NCBI GenBank assembly: GCA_041855445.1
Contig: JBHAEG010000059.1
Coordinates: 1 to 31,446, forward strand
DNA length: 31,446 nt
Reading direction: 5' to 3'
Source of the DNA: Faucicola sp041855445
GTDB taxonomy: Bacteria > Pseudomonadota > Gammaproteobacteria > Pseudomonadales > Moraxellaceae
Shown in pieces: positions 24,321-31,446 of this stretch; within the stretch, counting starts at the first letter, position 1, and each line of letters starts with the position of its first letter. The translations under genes were made by a program, and so were the position numbers. Below the pieces are notes generated by a model. That model saw only the letters and a list, made by a program, of their open reading frames with translations, was not told the DNA's origin and made no database searches.

Positions 24321-25814
24321 ATGACAACGCAAAGCGATGATGATAAACCTGTAAAATTACCATTTAAGCCAGTACCAGCTTTGATAGCGATAGGTTTGAC
24401 ATTATTAATTTGGTTTGTAATTCCTGCTCCTGAAGGTGTCAGTCAAAATGCGTGGCATTTATTGGCATTATTTGTGGGAACAATTGCCGCAATTATTGGT
24501 AAAGTGTTACCAATTGGGGCAATTTCAATTATTGCTATTACATTGGTTGCAGTGACAGGTGTCACCAATGAAAAGCCTGCAGATGCCATAAAAGATGCGT
24601 TGTCTAGTTTTTCTAACTCATTGATTTGGTTAATTGGTATTGCAGTAATGATTTCGTATGGTTTGACCAAAACAGGGTTGGGCAAACGGATTGGTTATTA
24701 TTTTATTTCAGTTTTTGGCAAAAAAACTTTAGGGATTGGCTATGCTTTGACCTTAGCCGAATTAGTATTAGCACCAATTACACCATCAAATACAGCTCGT
24801 GGTGGTGGGATTATTCACCCTGTGATGAAGTCAATTTCTCAGTCATTGGGTTCAAGTGTTGAAGACAAAACGCAAACTCGAGCTGGTCGCTATTTGGCAT
24901 TGGTGAATTATAATGCAAACCCTATTACTTCAGCGATGTTTATCACAGCAACAGCACCAAACCCATTGGTAGTAAAATTAATTGCAGAAACAACAGGTAA
25001 ACAAATTGAATTAAGTTGGACAACTTGGGCGGTCGCAATGTTTGTTCCAGGTCTGGTTTGTTTACTATTAATGCCATTAGTGATTTATAAGCTTTATCCA
25101 CCTGAAATTAAAGAAACACCAGATGCTACTAAATTTGCCAAAGACCATTTGCAAGCATTAGGTAAGGTCAAACAAGGTGAAAAAATCATGTTAGCGGTGT
25201 TTGCTTTGTTATTGATTTTATGGGCAAATATTCCAGCAATGATTTTTGGAAAAGGGTTTGAAGTTGATGCGACGACCACAGCGTTTTTGGGATTATCAGC
25301 ATTGTTATTGACAGGTGTTTTAAATTGGGAAGATATTTTAAAACAAAAGTCAGCTTGGGATACCATTGTTTGGTTTGGTGCGTTGGTGATGATGGCATCA
25401 TTTTTAAGTAAACTTGGTTTAATTGACTGGTTTGCTCAAAATATTGAAACAGGTATTAGTCATTTAGGTGTTAGTTGGATTGGTGCATGTGCGATTTTGA
25501 CGTTGGTTTATTTATACACGCATTATTTCTTTGCTAGTACTACGGCTCATATTACTGCGATGTTTGCCGCCTTTTATGGGGTTGGGATTGCAATGGGAGC
25601 ACCACCGTTATTGTATGCGTTAATTTTAGCCGCTGCTGGTAACTTAATGATGAGTTTAACACATTATGCCACAGGTACTGCCCCCGTCATTTTTGGTTCT
25701 GGATTTGTGACTTTAGGCGAATGGTGGAAAACAGGATTTGCCATGAGTGTCGTTAATTGTACAGTGTGGTTAGTGGTTGGTTTGATTTGGTGGAAAATTT
25801 TAGGGTACTACTAA
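24321..25814 (+). CDS. DASS (SLC13) family anion:sodium symporter or exchanger
   Basis: The 497-residue membrane protein belongs to the divalent anion/sodium symporter family, which carries dicarboxylates, citrate or sulfate across the inner membrane. It has about a dozen hydrophobic segments and the paired SNT-type motifs: TPSNTARGGG (about residue 154) and TATAPNPL (about 213) in the first half, and SLTHYATGTAPVIFGSG (about 448) in the second. This most resembles the CitT/TtdT/2-oxoglutarate-malate translocator branch. Substrate cannot be assigned. Its last 15 bp overlap the 3' end of recX on the other strand. Confidence 0.9.
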   Translation: MTTQSDDDKPVKLPFKPVPALIAIGLTLLIWFVIPAPEGVSQNAWHLLALFVGTIAAIIGKVLPIGAISIIAITLVAVTGVTNEKPADAIKDALSSFSNSLIWLIGIAVMISYGLTKTGLGKRIGYYFISVFGKKTLGIGYALTLAELVLAPITPSNTARGGGIIHPVMKSISQSLGSSVEDKTQTRAGRYLALVNYNANPITSAMFITATAPNPLVVKLIAETTGKQIELSWTTWAVAMFVPGLVCLLLMPLVIYKLYPPEIKETPDATKFAKDHLQALGKVKQGEKIMLAVFALLLILWANIPAMIFGKGFEVDATTTAFLGLSALLLTGVLNWEDILKQKSAWDTIVWFGALVMMASFLSKLGLIDWFAQNIETGISHLGVSWIGACAILTLVYLYTHYFFASTTAHITAMFAAFYGVGIAMGAPPLLYALILAAAGNLMMSLTHYATGTAPVIFGSGFVTLGEWWKTGFAMSVVNCTVWLVVGLIWWKILGYY

Positions 25815-26471
25815 ATTATCTAAATTGTATTTTAGTGCATCAAAACAAATATCGGCGGTAAATCCCCGATATTGTAAAAATCTAAATTGCTTGGCTTTAT
25901 CTTTTGCTGTGGTTGGTAAAGCTGAGCCATATTTTTTTACACGAGCTTCCACAGCTAATAATAACCAATCTATTTCTGTATTGTCTTGGTTTTCAATGGT
26001 TTGACTATCAGTAAAAAATTCAGTATGGTTATTTATCCAGTTATCAATATCAGATAAACGTTGAACGGTGTTAAGTTTATGCTGTTTTAATGTTTGCAAA
26101 ATACGTTGATGTCCATGCCCTTTGCGGATACCTTCTTTGATAACTGCTGATGTCATACGTTCATCACTTTGATAACCTTCTTGAGCAAATTCTTCTAATA
26201 ATTTTTCTACTGCTTCAATAGAGCATTGTTTTGCAAGTAATTTTTCCCGTAGTTCTTTTTGTGAGTGTTCTCGTCTACCTAGATAATAAAATGCCAGCCA
26301 TCGCATATAACTTTCAGCTTTGATTTGTGCGTAATAGGCTTTGCGTTGTTCATCAGTCATTAATTGATTTTGAATATTTTCTAATAAATTTGTTTTATCA
26401 GATGAAAAAGACTCACCTTGAGATAATTCAAGGTGAGTAGGTGCAGAAAATTTAGTTTTTTTATCTGTCAT
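25800..26471 (-). CDS. recX: Regulatory protein RecX
   Basis: RecX binds RecA filaments and limits their growth. The 223-residue product has the RecX pattern after a roughly 50-residue extension: YYLGRREHSQKELREKL (about residue 62), CSIEAVEKLLEEFAQEGYQSDERM (about 83) and GRKGHGHQRI-like helices, with a C-terminal KAKQFRFLQYRGFTADICFDAL. It starts 6 bp after the recA stop, so the two form an operon. Its end overlaps the convergent transporter gene, leaving no space for a terminator. Confidence 0.93.
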   Translation of the reverse strand: MTDKKTKFSAPTHLELSQGESFSSDKTNLLENIQNQLMTDEQRKAYYAQIKAESYMRWLAFYYLGRREHSQKELREKLLAKQCSIEAVEKLLEEFAQEGYQSDERMTSAVIKEGIRKGHGHQRILQTLKQHKLNTVQRLSDIDNWINNHTEFFTDSQTIENQDNTEIDWLLLAVEARVKKYGSALPTTAKDKAKQFRFLQYRGFTADICFDALKYNLDNLVVP

Positions 26472-26477
26472 ATTTAT

Positions 26478-27530
26478 TTATTCTGAAAATTCTTCAGGAG
26501 AGATATCATCAATATCAAAACTTGGATTAGCATTTTCGACATTTGCCAGTTTACTGGTGCGAATTGCTGTTTCAATTTCTTGAATAGTTGCTGGGTTTTC
26601 TTCTAAATAACGGATAGCATTGGCTTTACCTTGTCCAATTTTGGTATCATTATAGCTGTACCAAGAACCTGATTTTTTAATAATCCCAAGTTCTGAACCT
26701 AATTCAATAATTTCACCTAAACGGCTAATTCCTGTGCCATACATGATATTAAATTCAGTTTGTTTAAATGGTGGTGCAAGTTTATTTTTGATAACTTTAA
26801 CTCGAGTTTCTGAACCAATAATTTCATCACCATCTTTTACTGAGCCAATACGGCGAATTTCCAAACGTACCGTTGCGTAAAATTTTAACGCATTGCCACC
26901 TGTGGTGGTTTCTGGGCTACCAAACATCACGCCGATTTTCATGCGAATTTGGTTAATAAATACAACCATACAGTTTGAGCGTTTGGCATTACCTGTAATT
27001 TTGCGTAAAGCTTGGCTCATTAAACGGGCATGTAAGCCCATATGACTGTCGCCCATTTCACCTTCGATTTCGGCTTTTGGTGTCAAAGCAGCGACAGAAT
27101 CAACAACAATCATATCAACCGCCCCAGAACGTACTAACATATCAGCGATTTCAAGAGCTTGCTCGCCATTGTCAGGTTGAGTGACTAATAAATCATCAAC
27201 ATTGACCCCAAGTTTTTTGGCATACACAGGGTCAAGGGCATGTTCAGCATCAATAAAGGCACAAGTTCCACCTTGTTTTTGACATTCGGCAATAGTTTGT
27301 AACATCAGTGTGGTTTTACCTGAGCTTTCTGGTCCAAAGATTTCGACAATGCGTCCTTTTGGTAAACCACCTGTACCAAGGGCAATATCTAAGCCTAATG
27401 AACCTGTCGAGATAACATCGACTTTTTGGGCGATAGTTTCATCACCTAAACGCATGATGGTATTTTTGCCGTATGCTTTTTCGATTTGGGCAAGAGCGGC
27501 GGTGAGAGCTTTGGCTTTATTTTCGTCCAT
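26478..27530 (-). CDS. recA: Recombinase RecA
   Basis: RecA forms filaments on single-stranded DNA for recombination and repair. The 350-residue product has Walker A GPESSGKT (residues 66-73), Walker B MIVVDSVAAL (about 140), the L1/L2 loop region and a short acidic tail (FDIDDISPEEFSE). A TTG two codons upstream is open, but the ATG is preferred: AGGAA precedes it by about 6 nt while the TTG would touch it. No LexA-type CTG-N10-CAG box is visible upstream, in line with the absence of LexA in Moraxellaceae. Confidence 0.98.
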   Translation of the reverse strand: MDENKAKALTAALAQIEKAYGKNTIMRLGDETIAQKVDVISTGSLGLDIALGTGGLPKGRIVEIFGPESSGKTTLMLQTIAECQKQGGTCAFIDAEHALDPVYAKKLGVNVDDLLVTQPDNGEQALEIADMLVRSGAVDMIVVDSVAALTPKAEIEGEMGDSHMGLHARLMSQALRKITGNAKRSNCMVVFINQIRMKIGVMFGSPETTTGGNALKFYATVRLEIRRIGSVKDGDEIIGSETRVKVIKNKLAPPFKQTEFNIMYGTGISRLGEIIELGSELGIIKKSGSWYSYNDTKIGQGKANAIRYLEENPATIQEIETAIRTSKLANVENANPSFDIDDISPEEFSE

Positions 27531-27576
27531 AGTCAATTCCTAACAAGCTAAAATTATTATCTATCAGTGATGATTT

Positions 27577-27585
27577 ATCATAGCA
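27577..27585 (-). promoter_or_regulatory. Candidate extended -10 promoter of recA
   Basis: On the - strand TGC TATGAT forms an extended -10 about 47 bp before the start codon. It overlaps the short palindrome ATGATTTATCAT (27570-27581). The -35 region is weak. Confidence 0.35.
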
Positions 27586-27639
27586 AAATTTTAGCAAAAA
27601 TAAACCACCGATAATACTTAATACGACATTTTCTGTCGC

Positions 27640-29029
27640 TTATTTGTTAATAAGTAATTTCCAGTAAATATGCCGTAATATTAACCACGATATCCCATAA
27701 CCCAATGTTAGCCAGCTCCAAATTTGTGTTAAATCTAACAAATTATACTGTTGCCAAAGCCAAATCCCAACAATGCTAATACCAAATAAACAGCCAGTCA
27801 AGCCTACAACCACAATCCAACCTTTATCAACTGCCCGCAAATTAAACGCCATTAAACTTTGTACGCCTTCAAATATGCTACGCAACATGACTATTGGCAT
27901 CGCTGTTACAATCATCTGTGTTAAAACGATATCAAGCGTATAATGACTAAGCCATAAATCAATCGTTAGCCATAATATCCCTGATGCGAATAATAAATAA
28001 ATTATCATGACCCATTCTGAATGATAACTTAACTCAAAAACTTTTAGCTGATTAACTTTATAATTTTGTCCAACCATGACACTACTTGCTAACATAAATG
28101 CAATAGGTAATGATAAAACAAACTCATAAACGTTTGATAAAATTTCATGGGCGACAAGAGTTTGTTCATTTGTGACAGCAAGTAAACTTGCAATGACAGG
28201 CACTAAAGCATATTCAATTAAATAGCCAATGGCAAGAGGAATACCAAATTTTAAAATTAAGGAAATTTGTTGAAAATTGAATTGACATTTAAAAAAAAAT
28301 TGAGAACAATAGCCGTTGAGCCGTTGAGCCGTTGAGCCGTTGAGCCGTTGAGCCGTTGAGCCGTTGAGCCGTTGAGCCGTTGAGCCGTGCTAATTGTTTG
28401 GGAAAATTATATCTAATTTTAATCAAAAGACCAACAAAAATCCCCCAATACATTATATTTGTTGCTAAGGCACACCCTGTCAAATTTTGCCACCTTTCCC
28501 CCCAATATCCTGATAACAACCATACCGTTAAAATCGTTTTGATAATCAATCCAAACCATAACCAAATCGTCATCGTTAAAGGCTGAGAAATCCCCTCTAA
28601 CCAACCTGCTAAAATCCGAATACCAAGTACGGCAGGCACGCCAAACGCCGATACTTGTAAATATTGAATAGCCAATCGTTGTGTATCAAGACTAATGGGA
28701 GCCTGAGCAATCCCAAAAGCACTTAATCCTAGCATTGCCCATGCTACCAACACCAACAACCCAAGTAGCCAAAAAGATTGTAATAATAATTGATAAACTT
28801 CAATATATTTTTTTTGTCCAAAATATAATGCGGTGGCAAATACAATGCCTTGTAATACCCCTTTACAACTTAATATCCACCACGAATAAAAGGAATTTGC
28901 TAACGCATAAGCAGCAAAATTTTTACTAGAAATACCCATTAAGAAATAGGCATCAATTAATGGAATGATAACAAGGACGAGCTGTATTAACCAAATTGAA
29001 AATGTTTGCGATGCCAATTTTTGATACAT
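27640..29029 (-). CDS. MATE-family efflux transporter, phase-variable, OFF in this copy
   Basis: MATE proteins export drugs and cationic compounds using H+ or Na+ gradients. The first part (29029-28289) codes for six membrane helices with ISSKNFAAYALANSFY and CKGVLQGI near the start, typical of the NorM-type N-half. The second half is read in another frame: I could read it without stops from the repeat (IPLAIGYLIEYALVPVIASLLAVTNEQ onward) to the stop at 27640. The break coincides with 9.75 copies of an 8-bp unit (28311-28388). In this copy the frame ends 8 codons after the repeat. Plus one unit gives 465 residues and minus two gives 457, both normal MATE lengths. A plain pseudogene or a sequencing slip at the repeat is the alternative. 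Confidence 0.85.
28288..28302 (-). repeat. Homopolymer T9 in the MATE coding strand
   Basis: Nine A on the + strand (28291-28299) give T9 in the coding strand just after the octamer run. Loss of one T would also bring the two halves of the MATE gene into frame. Confidence 0.7.
28311..28388. repeat. Octanucleotide tandem repeat, 9.75 copies
   Basis: The + strand reads AGCCGTTG nine times exactly (28311-28382) plus AGCCGT; the coding strand unit is AACGGCTC or a rotation. All copies are identical, which points to recent slippage. Three units code for NGSTAQRL, so the protein repeat is 8 residues. The run lies in the loop joining the two halves of the MATE transporter. Confidence 0.97.
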
Positions 29030-29061
29030 ATATTTTACTCTATTATAAGAAAAAATTAATA

Positions 29062-29766
29062 TTATAAACGAGCAAAATTTACACCAAACATTTTTACAAA
29101 AATAGTTGATGATAAACCATAGCCATCAGGAAAACAAAGCTTGCCATTTTCATCAACCATTTTCCAATAAGAAACATAACAGCCTGATACTCTAGGTGTG
29201 GTTAAGCTAACCTTTAAGGTAATGCTTTGTTGTGGCTTTGTACGAGGAATAGGTATTAATGATTGTTCAGGATATAAAATATAATTTTCAGGATTGGGTA
29301 GCGGTGCAAGTTGAGTGGGATTTAATTCATTCACACATTGTAAAAAACGATTTTCCCAAATAAACTCCCCCACATTTTGAATAGTCCATGTTTTTACAAA
29401 TGTTTGCCCTGCTGGAAAAATTGAGCCATCTGGAATAGTTTCGCTAATAAAAGCACTTGCATCTCGTTGATAATATGCACCATCAAGTTTAGATTGGTCA
29501 AAATTATTATTTTTAATTGGGTAATAATTGATAACAACATCTGGCCATTTTAGACGCATTAATACTTCTTGATGAATATTCATGATATGAGCCAGTTGAA
29601 TGATTAATGACATACTAGGGCAATGAGCTGGTTTAAAAGCATTATATATTGTCCCCCGAGCGACACCAGTTAAATCTGCAAGAGTTTCAATAGTAATATG
29701 ATTATTTTTACAATATTGACGGATACAATCTTCAAAAGGAGATGGCGATTTTTGCTTTTTTGCCAT
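29062..29766 (-). CDS. Xre-type HTH protein fused to an NBR1-like Ig (FW) domain
   Basis: The 234-residue product has an N-terminal helix-turn-helix of the Xre/Cro type (about residues 10-62, with ETLADLTGVARGTIYNAF) and a C-terminal domain (about 95-230) with the signatures of the NBR1 Ig-like or four-tryptophan domain: FISETIPDGSIFPAGQTFVKTWTI, a following QNVGEFIWENRF, and VSGCYVSYWKMVDENGKLCF. In eukaryotic NBR1 this domain is a protein-interaction module; in bacteria its role is not established. No membrane segment is seen. It is probably a DNA-binding regulator. The MATE gene follows 32 bp downstream on the same strand. The ATG has AGGA 7 nt upstream, inside an inverted repeat. Confidence 0.8.
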   Translation of the reverse strand: MAKKQKSPSPFEDCIRQYCKNNHITIETLADLTGVARGTIYNAFKPAHCPSMSLIIQLAHIMNIHQEVLMRLKWPDVVINYYPIKNNNFDQSKLDGAYYQRDASAFISETIPDGSIFPAGQTFVKTWTIQNVGEFIWENRFLQCVNELNPTQLAPLPNPENYILYPEQSLIPIPRTKPQQSITLKVSLTTPRVSGCYVSYWKMVDENGKLCFPDGYGLSSTIFVKMFGVNFARL

Positions 29767-29769
29767 AGT

Positions 29770-29813
29770 ATATTCCTAATAATATTAATTTTTTAGGCGA
29801 AATTAAGGAATAT
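29770..29813 (-). promoter_or_regulatory. Inverted repeat overlapping the HTH-NBR1 ribosome binding site
   Basis: ATATTCCT (29770-29777) and AGGAATAT (29806-29813) are exact complements with a 28-bp spacer. In the mRNA the second arm contains the AGGA ribosome binding site of the HTH-NBR1 gene, so the hairpin could hide it. It could equally be a protein operator or chance in AT-rich DNA. Confidence 0.4.
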
Positions 29814-29920
29814 TTTCATAACATATTTTTGTTAATTTAACAAGAAGTTGATAAATAATTTGATATATTAAAAAAATATGGATTTGTTCAAAATTTTAGA
29901 CAGTGTTTAATAAAGATTTA

Positions 29921-29935
29921 TGGTATAACTGTTAT
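29921..29935 (+). promoter_or_regulatory. Candidate promoter and operator of the antitoxin-like gene
   Basis: TGG TATAAC forms an extended -10 (29921-29929). The palindrome ATAAC-T-GTTAT (29925-29935) overlaps it, a layout common for autorepressed antitoxin genes. Start codon is 44 bp further on. Confidence 0.4.
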
Positions 29936-29978
29936 TATAGTATGTTTTTTCTTTAACTAAATTTACAGGATATTAATC

Positions 29979-30275
29979 ATGGCAAAAAATTTGGAATTAT
30001 TGAACTTAAGTTTGTCTGAAGAGTTAAGAAGTGAAGATTTTAATGAAGAACTTTTAAATATATTGTTAGAAAAAAATGATACTAATTTATTGGTAAAAGC
30101 TTTGGGCGAATTGGCAAAAGCACAAGGCATGACAAAAATTTCTCGAGAAACAGGCATTGGGCGAGAGTCATTATATAAGGCATTAAGAGAAGGGGCAAAC
30201 CCACGATGTGACACGGTCATTAAGGTTATTCATGCGTTAGGGTATAAAATTGTTGTTGTGCCAAAAGGTGGGTGA
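29979..30275 (+). CDS. HigA-like addiction-module antitoxin, apparently orphan
   Basis: The 98-residue product matches the small HTH antitoxins that pair with RelE/ParE-type toxins: an N-terminal NLELLNLSLSEELRSEDFNEELL arm, LGELAKAQGMTKISRETGIGRESLYKAL as the helix-turn-helix (about residues 45-72), and ALGYKIVVVPK at the end. In the usual arrangement the toxin gene lies directly upstream, but the 212 bp before this gene has no such frame, and the next gene downstream is rmlC in the opposite direction. It may act as a solitary repressor or be the remnant of a lost module. Confidence 0.8.
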   Translation: MAKNLELLNLSLSEELRSEDFNEELLNILLEKNDTNLLVKALGELAKAQGMTKISRETGIGRESLYKALREGANPRCDTVIKVIHALGYKIVVVPKGG

Positions 30276-30282
30276 GGTTGAT

Positions 30283-30858
30283 TTAAAAAATATCGCCCAA
30301 TGTGATGGCTTGTTTCAAACTCACTGCAAATAGGTCTTTATCAGTGAGTTTTAACGTATTAATTGGTATATCTGCCCACTGAATATTTAAATCAATATCA
30401 TTATAAACAATACTTCGCTCACTATCTTTATGATAAAAGTTTGTGGTTTTATATAAAAATTGGGTATTATCTTCTAAAGCAACAAAGCCATGAGCAAAGC
30501 CTGCAGGTATCCAAAATTGGCGATGTGTTTCGGTATTTAATTCCACACCGACCCATTCTCCAAAGGTTGGCGAGTTTTTACGAATATCCACCGCGACATC
30601 AAAGGCACGACCTTGCACTACACGCACCAATTTTCCTTGGGCATAAGGTTCAATTTGATAATGCAATCCACGCAACACACCTTTTGATGACATGGAATGG
30701 TTATCTTGTACAAAGGTTGGCACATCAAAACCACGTTCTTTCAGTGCTTTTTCAAATACATTTTGGTTAAAACTTTCCATAAACCAACCACGCTCATCAG
30801 CAAAAACACGTGGTTCAAAAATCAATAGTTCGGGGATTTTGGTTTCTATGACGTTCAT
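30283..30858 (-). CDS. rmlC: dTDP-4-dehydrorhamnose 3,5-epimerase
   Basis: RmlC epimerises dTDP-4-keto-6-deoxyglucose at C3 and C5 in dTDP-L-rhamnose synthesis. The 191-residue cupin has FVQDNHSMSSKGVLRGLHYQ (about residues 50-69) with the catalytic His of LRGLHYQ, GKLVRVVQGRAFDVAVDIR (about 75-93), and FWIPAGFAHGF (about 115). Length is normal for the family. It follows rmlA by 9 bp in one operon and ends 7 bp from the convergent antitoxin-like gene, with no terminator between them. Confidence 0.96.
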   Translation of the reverse strand: MNVIETKIPELLIFEPRVFADERGWFMESFNQNVFEKALKERGFDVPTFVQDNHSMSSKGVLRGLHYQIEPYAQGKLVRVVQGRAFDVAVDIRKNSPTFGEWVGVELNTETHRQFWIPAGFAHGFVALEDNTQFLYKTTNFYHKDSERSIVYNDIDLNIQWADIPINTLKLTDKDLFAVSLKQAITLGDIF

Positions 30859-30867
30859 GTTCGCACC

Positions 30868-31446
30868 TTAACCATTGTGTTCTTTATGTAATTTTAGTAA
30901 ATATTGTCCATAGCCTGTTTTCTTAAAAAACTCTGCTCGCGCCAATAGCTGTTCATCATTTATCCAACCATTAGCATAAGCGATTTCTTCTAAACAGGCT
31001 ACTTTTAAGCCTTGTCTGTGTTCAATCGTTTGTACAAATCGACTTGCATCAAGCAATGAGTCGTGCGTTCCTGTATCTAGCCAAGCAAAACCACGTCCAA
31101 GCAATTCAACATTTAGCGTATCTTTTTGTAAATACACATTATTAACATCAGTGATTTCTAATTCACCACGATGCGAAGGTTTGATATTTTTGGCGATTTC
31201 TACCACATCATTGTCATAAAAATACAGTCCAGTTACGGCATAATGTGATTTTGGCTCGGCAGGTTTTTCTTCAATGCTTAAGGCTTTGCCATTTTTATCA
31301 AATTCTACCACACCAAAACGCTCTGGGTCATTGACATAGTAGCCAAATACGGTCGCTCCTGTTGTCTGTACTGATGCACGGCGTAATTGTTCGCTAAAAT
31401 GCTGACCGTAGAAAATATTATCACCCAAAATTAAGCAAACATTATC
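30868..31446 (-). CDS. rmlA: Glucose-1-phosphate thymidylyltransferase, partial at right edge
   Basis: RmlA makes dTDP-glucose, the first step to dTDP-L-rhamnose for surface polysaccharide. Only the C-terminal 192 codons are in the window; the frame is still open at the edge and begins inside DNVCLILGDNIFYG, so about 100 residues are missing. Visible family motifs are LGDNIFYG, VFGYYVNDPERFGVVEF, SIEEKPAEPKSHYAVTGLYFYD and GRGFAWLDTGTHDSLLDAS, followed by the allosteric-site tail ending YGQYLLKL. rmlB and rmlD would be expected to the right. Confidence 0.96.
   Translation of the reverse strand, partial: DNVCLILGDNIFYGQHFSEQLRRASVQTTGATVFGYYVNDPERFGVVEFDKNGKALSIEEKPAEPKSHYAVTGLYFYDNDVVEIAKNIKPSHRGELEITDVNNVYLQKDTLNVELLGRGFAWLDTGTHDSLLDASRFVQTIEHRQGLKVACLEEIAYANGWINDEQLLARAEFFKKTGYGQYLLKLHKEHNG

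Noticed and set aside
27531..27640. SOS (LexA) box before recA
   Set aside because: No CTG-N10-CAG pattern is present on either strand; only a short AT-rich palindrome overlaps the -10.
28203..28289. Separate short gene for the second half of the MATE protein, starting at GTG 28203
   Set aside because: The frame stays open upstream to the octamer run and codes for conserved MATE sequence before the GTG, so it is the continuation of one gene.
28311..28388. CRISPR-like or integration-site repeat
   Set aside because: The unit is only 8 bp with no spacers, lies inside a coding region and changes its frame; it is a simple tandem repeat.
29767..29978. Toxin gene upstream of the antitoxin-like gene
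   Set aside because: No frame of about 90-110 codons or recognisable RelE/ParE fragment is present in this AT-rich gap.
30363..30770. 135-codon + strand frame inside rmlC
   Set aside because: It is antisense to a secure gene and its composition follows from the rmlC codons.

Overview
The window is AT-rich chromosomal DNA from a Gram-negative gammaproteobacterium. The best fit is Moraxellaceae (a Moraxella-like species). Support comes from lpxC and a Lipid A pathway, ZipA-type division, the gene orders smc-zipA-ligA and murG-murC-ddl-ftsQ-ftsA-ftsZ-lpxC with dciA and an M23 peptidase next to it, and a very glutamine-rich SMC. The assignment is by eye; no search was run. There are no rRNA or tRNA genes, insertion sequences or CRISPR arrays that I can see.

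Layout. 1-6.9 kb, + strand: smc, zipA, ligA (chromosome organisation, Z-ring anchoring, DNA ligation). 7.0-7.3 kb: a small glycine-zipper lipoprotein with a strong terminator. 7.4-15.9 kb: the distal half of the division and cell-wall cluster, murG, murC, ddl, ftsQ, ftsA, ftsZ, then lpxC behind its own terminator and promoter. 16.3-17.7 kb: dciA-like gene and an M23 endopeptidase, divergent around a palindrome. 17.8-19.6 kb: yhbY with a DOMON-like gene on the - strand, divergent from rlmE. 19.8-24.1 kb: ftsH, folP, sdhE, a YgfX-like membrane protein and a DUF937/YidB-like protein. 24.3-27.5 kb: a DASS anion transporter convergent with recA-recX.

The accessory part is 27.6-30.3 kb. A MATE-family efflux gene is cut into two reading frames exactly at a run of 9.75 copies of an 8-bp unit (28311-28388). 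Because 8 is not a multiple of 3, gain of one copy or loss of two restores one 465- or 457-codon protein, so this is very probably a phase-variable (contingency) transporter caught in the OFF state. The repeat lies in the linker between the two six-helix halves. The gene directly upstream, 32 bp away on the same strand, codes for an unusual fusion of an Xre-type helix-turn-helix to an NBR1-type Ig-like domain. Together they look like a regulator plus switchable-pump unit. An orphan HigA-like antitoxin gene follows on the other strand. The right edge holds rmlC and a truncated rmlA for dTDP-L-rhamnose synthesis, a surface polysaccharide precursor.

Most of the window is conserved housekeeping. 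The strongest novelty is the octanucleotide-switched MATE pump and its HTH-NBR1 neighbour. Weaker but worth checking are palindromes in three promoter regions, a heat-shock-like promoter before ftsH, an altered phosphate-binding motif in FtsA and the extreme glutamine content of SMC.
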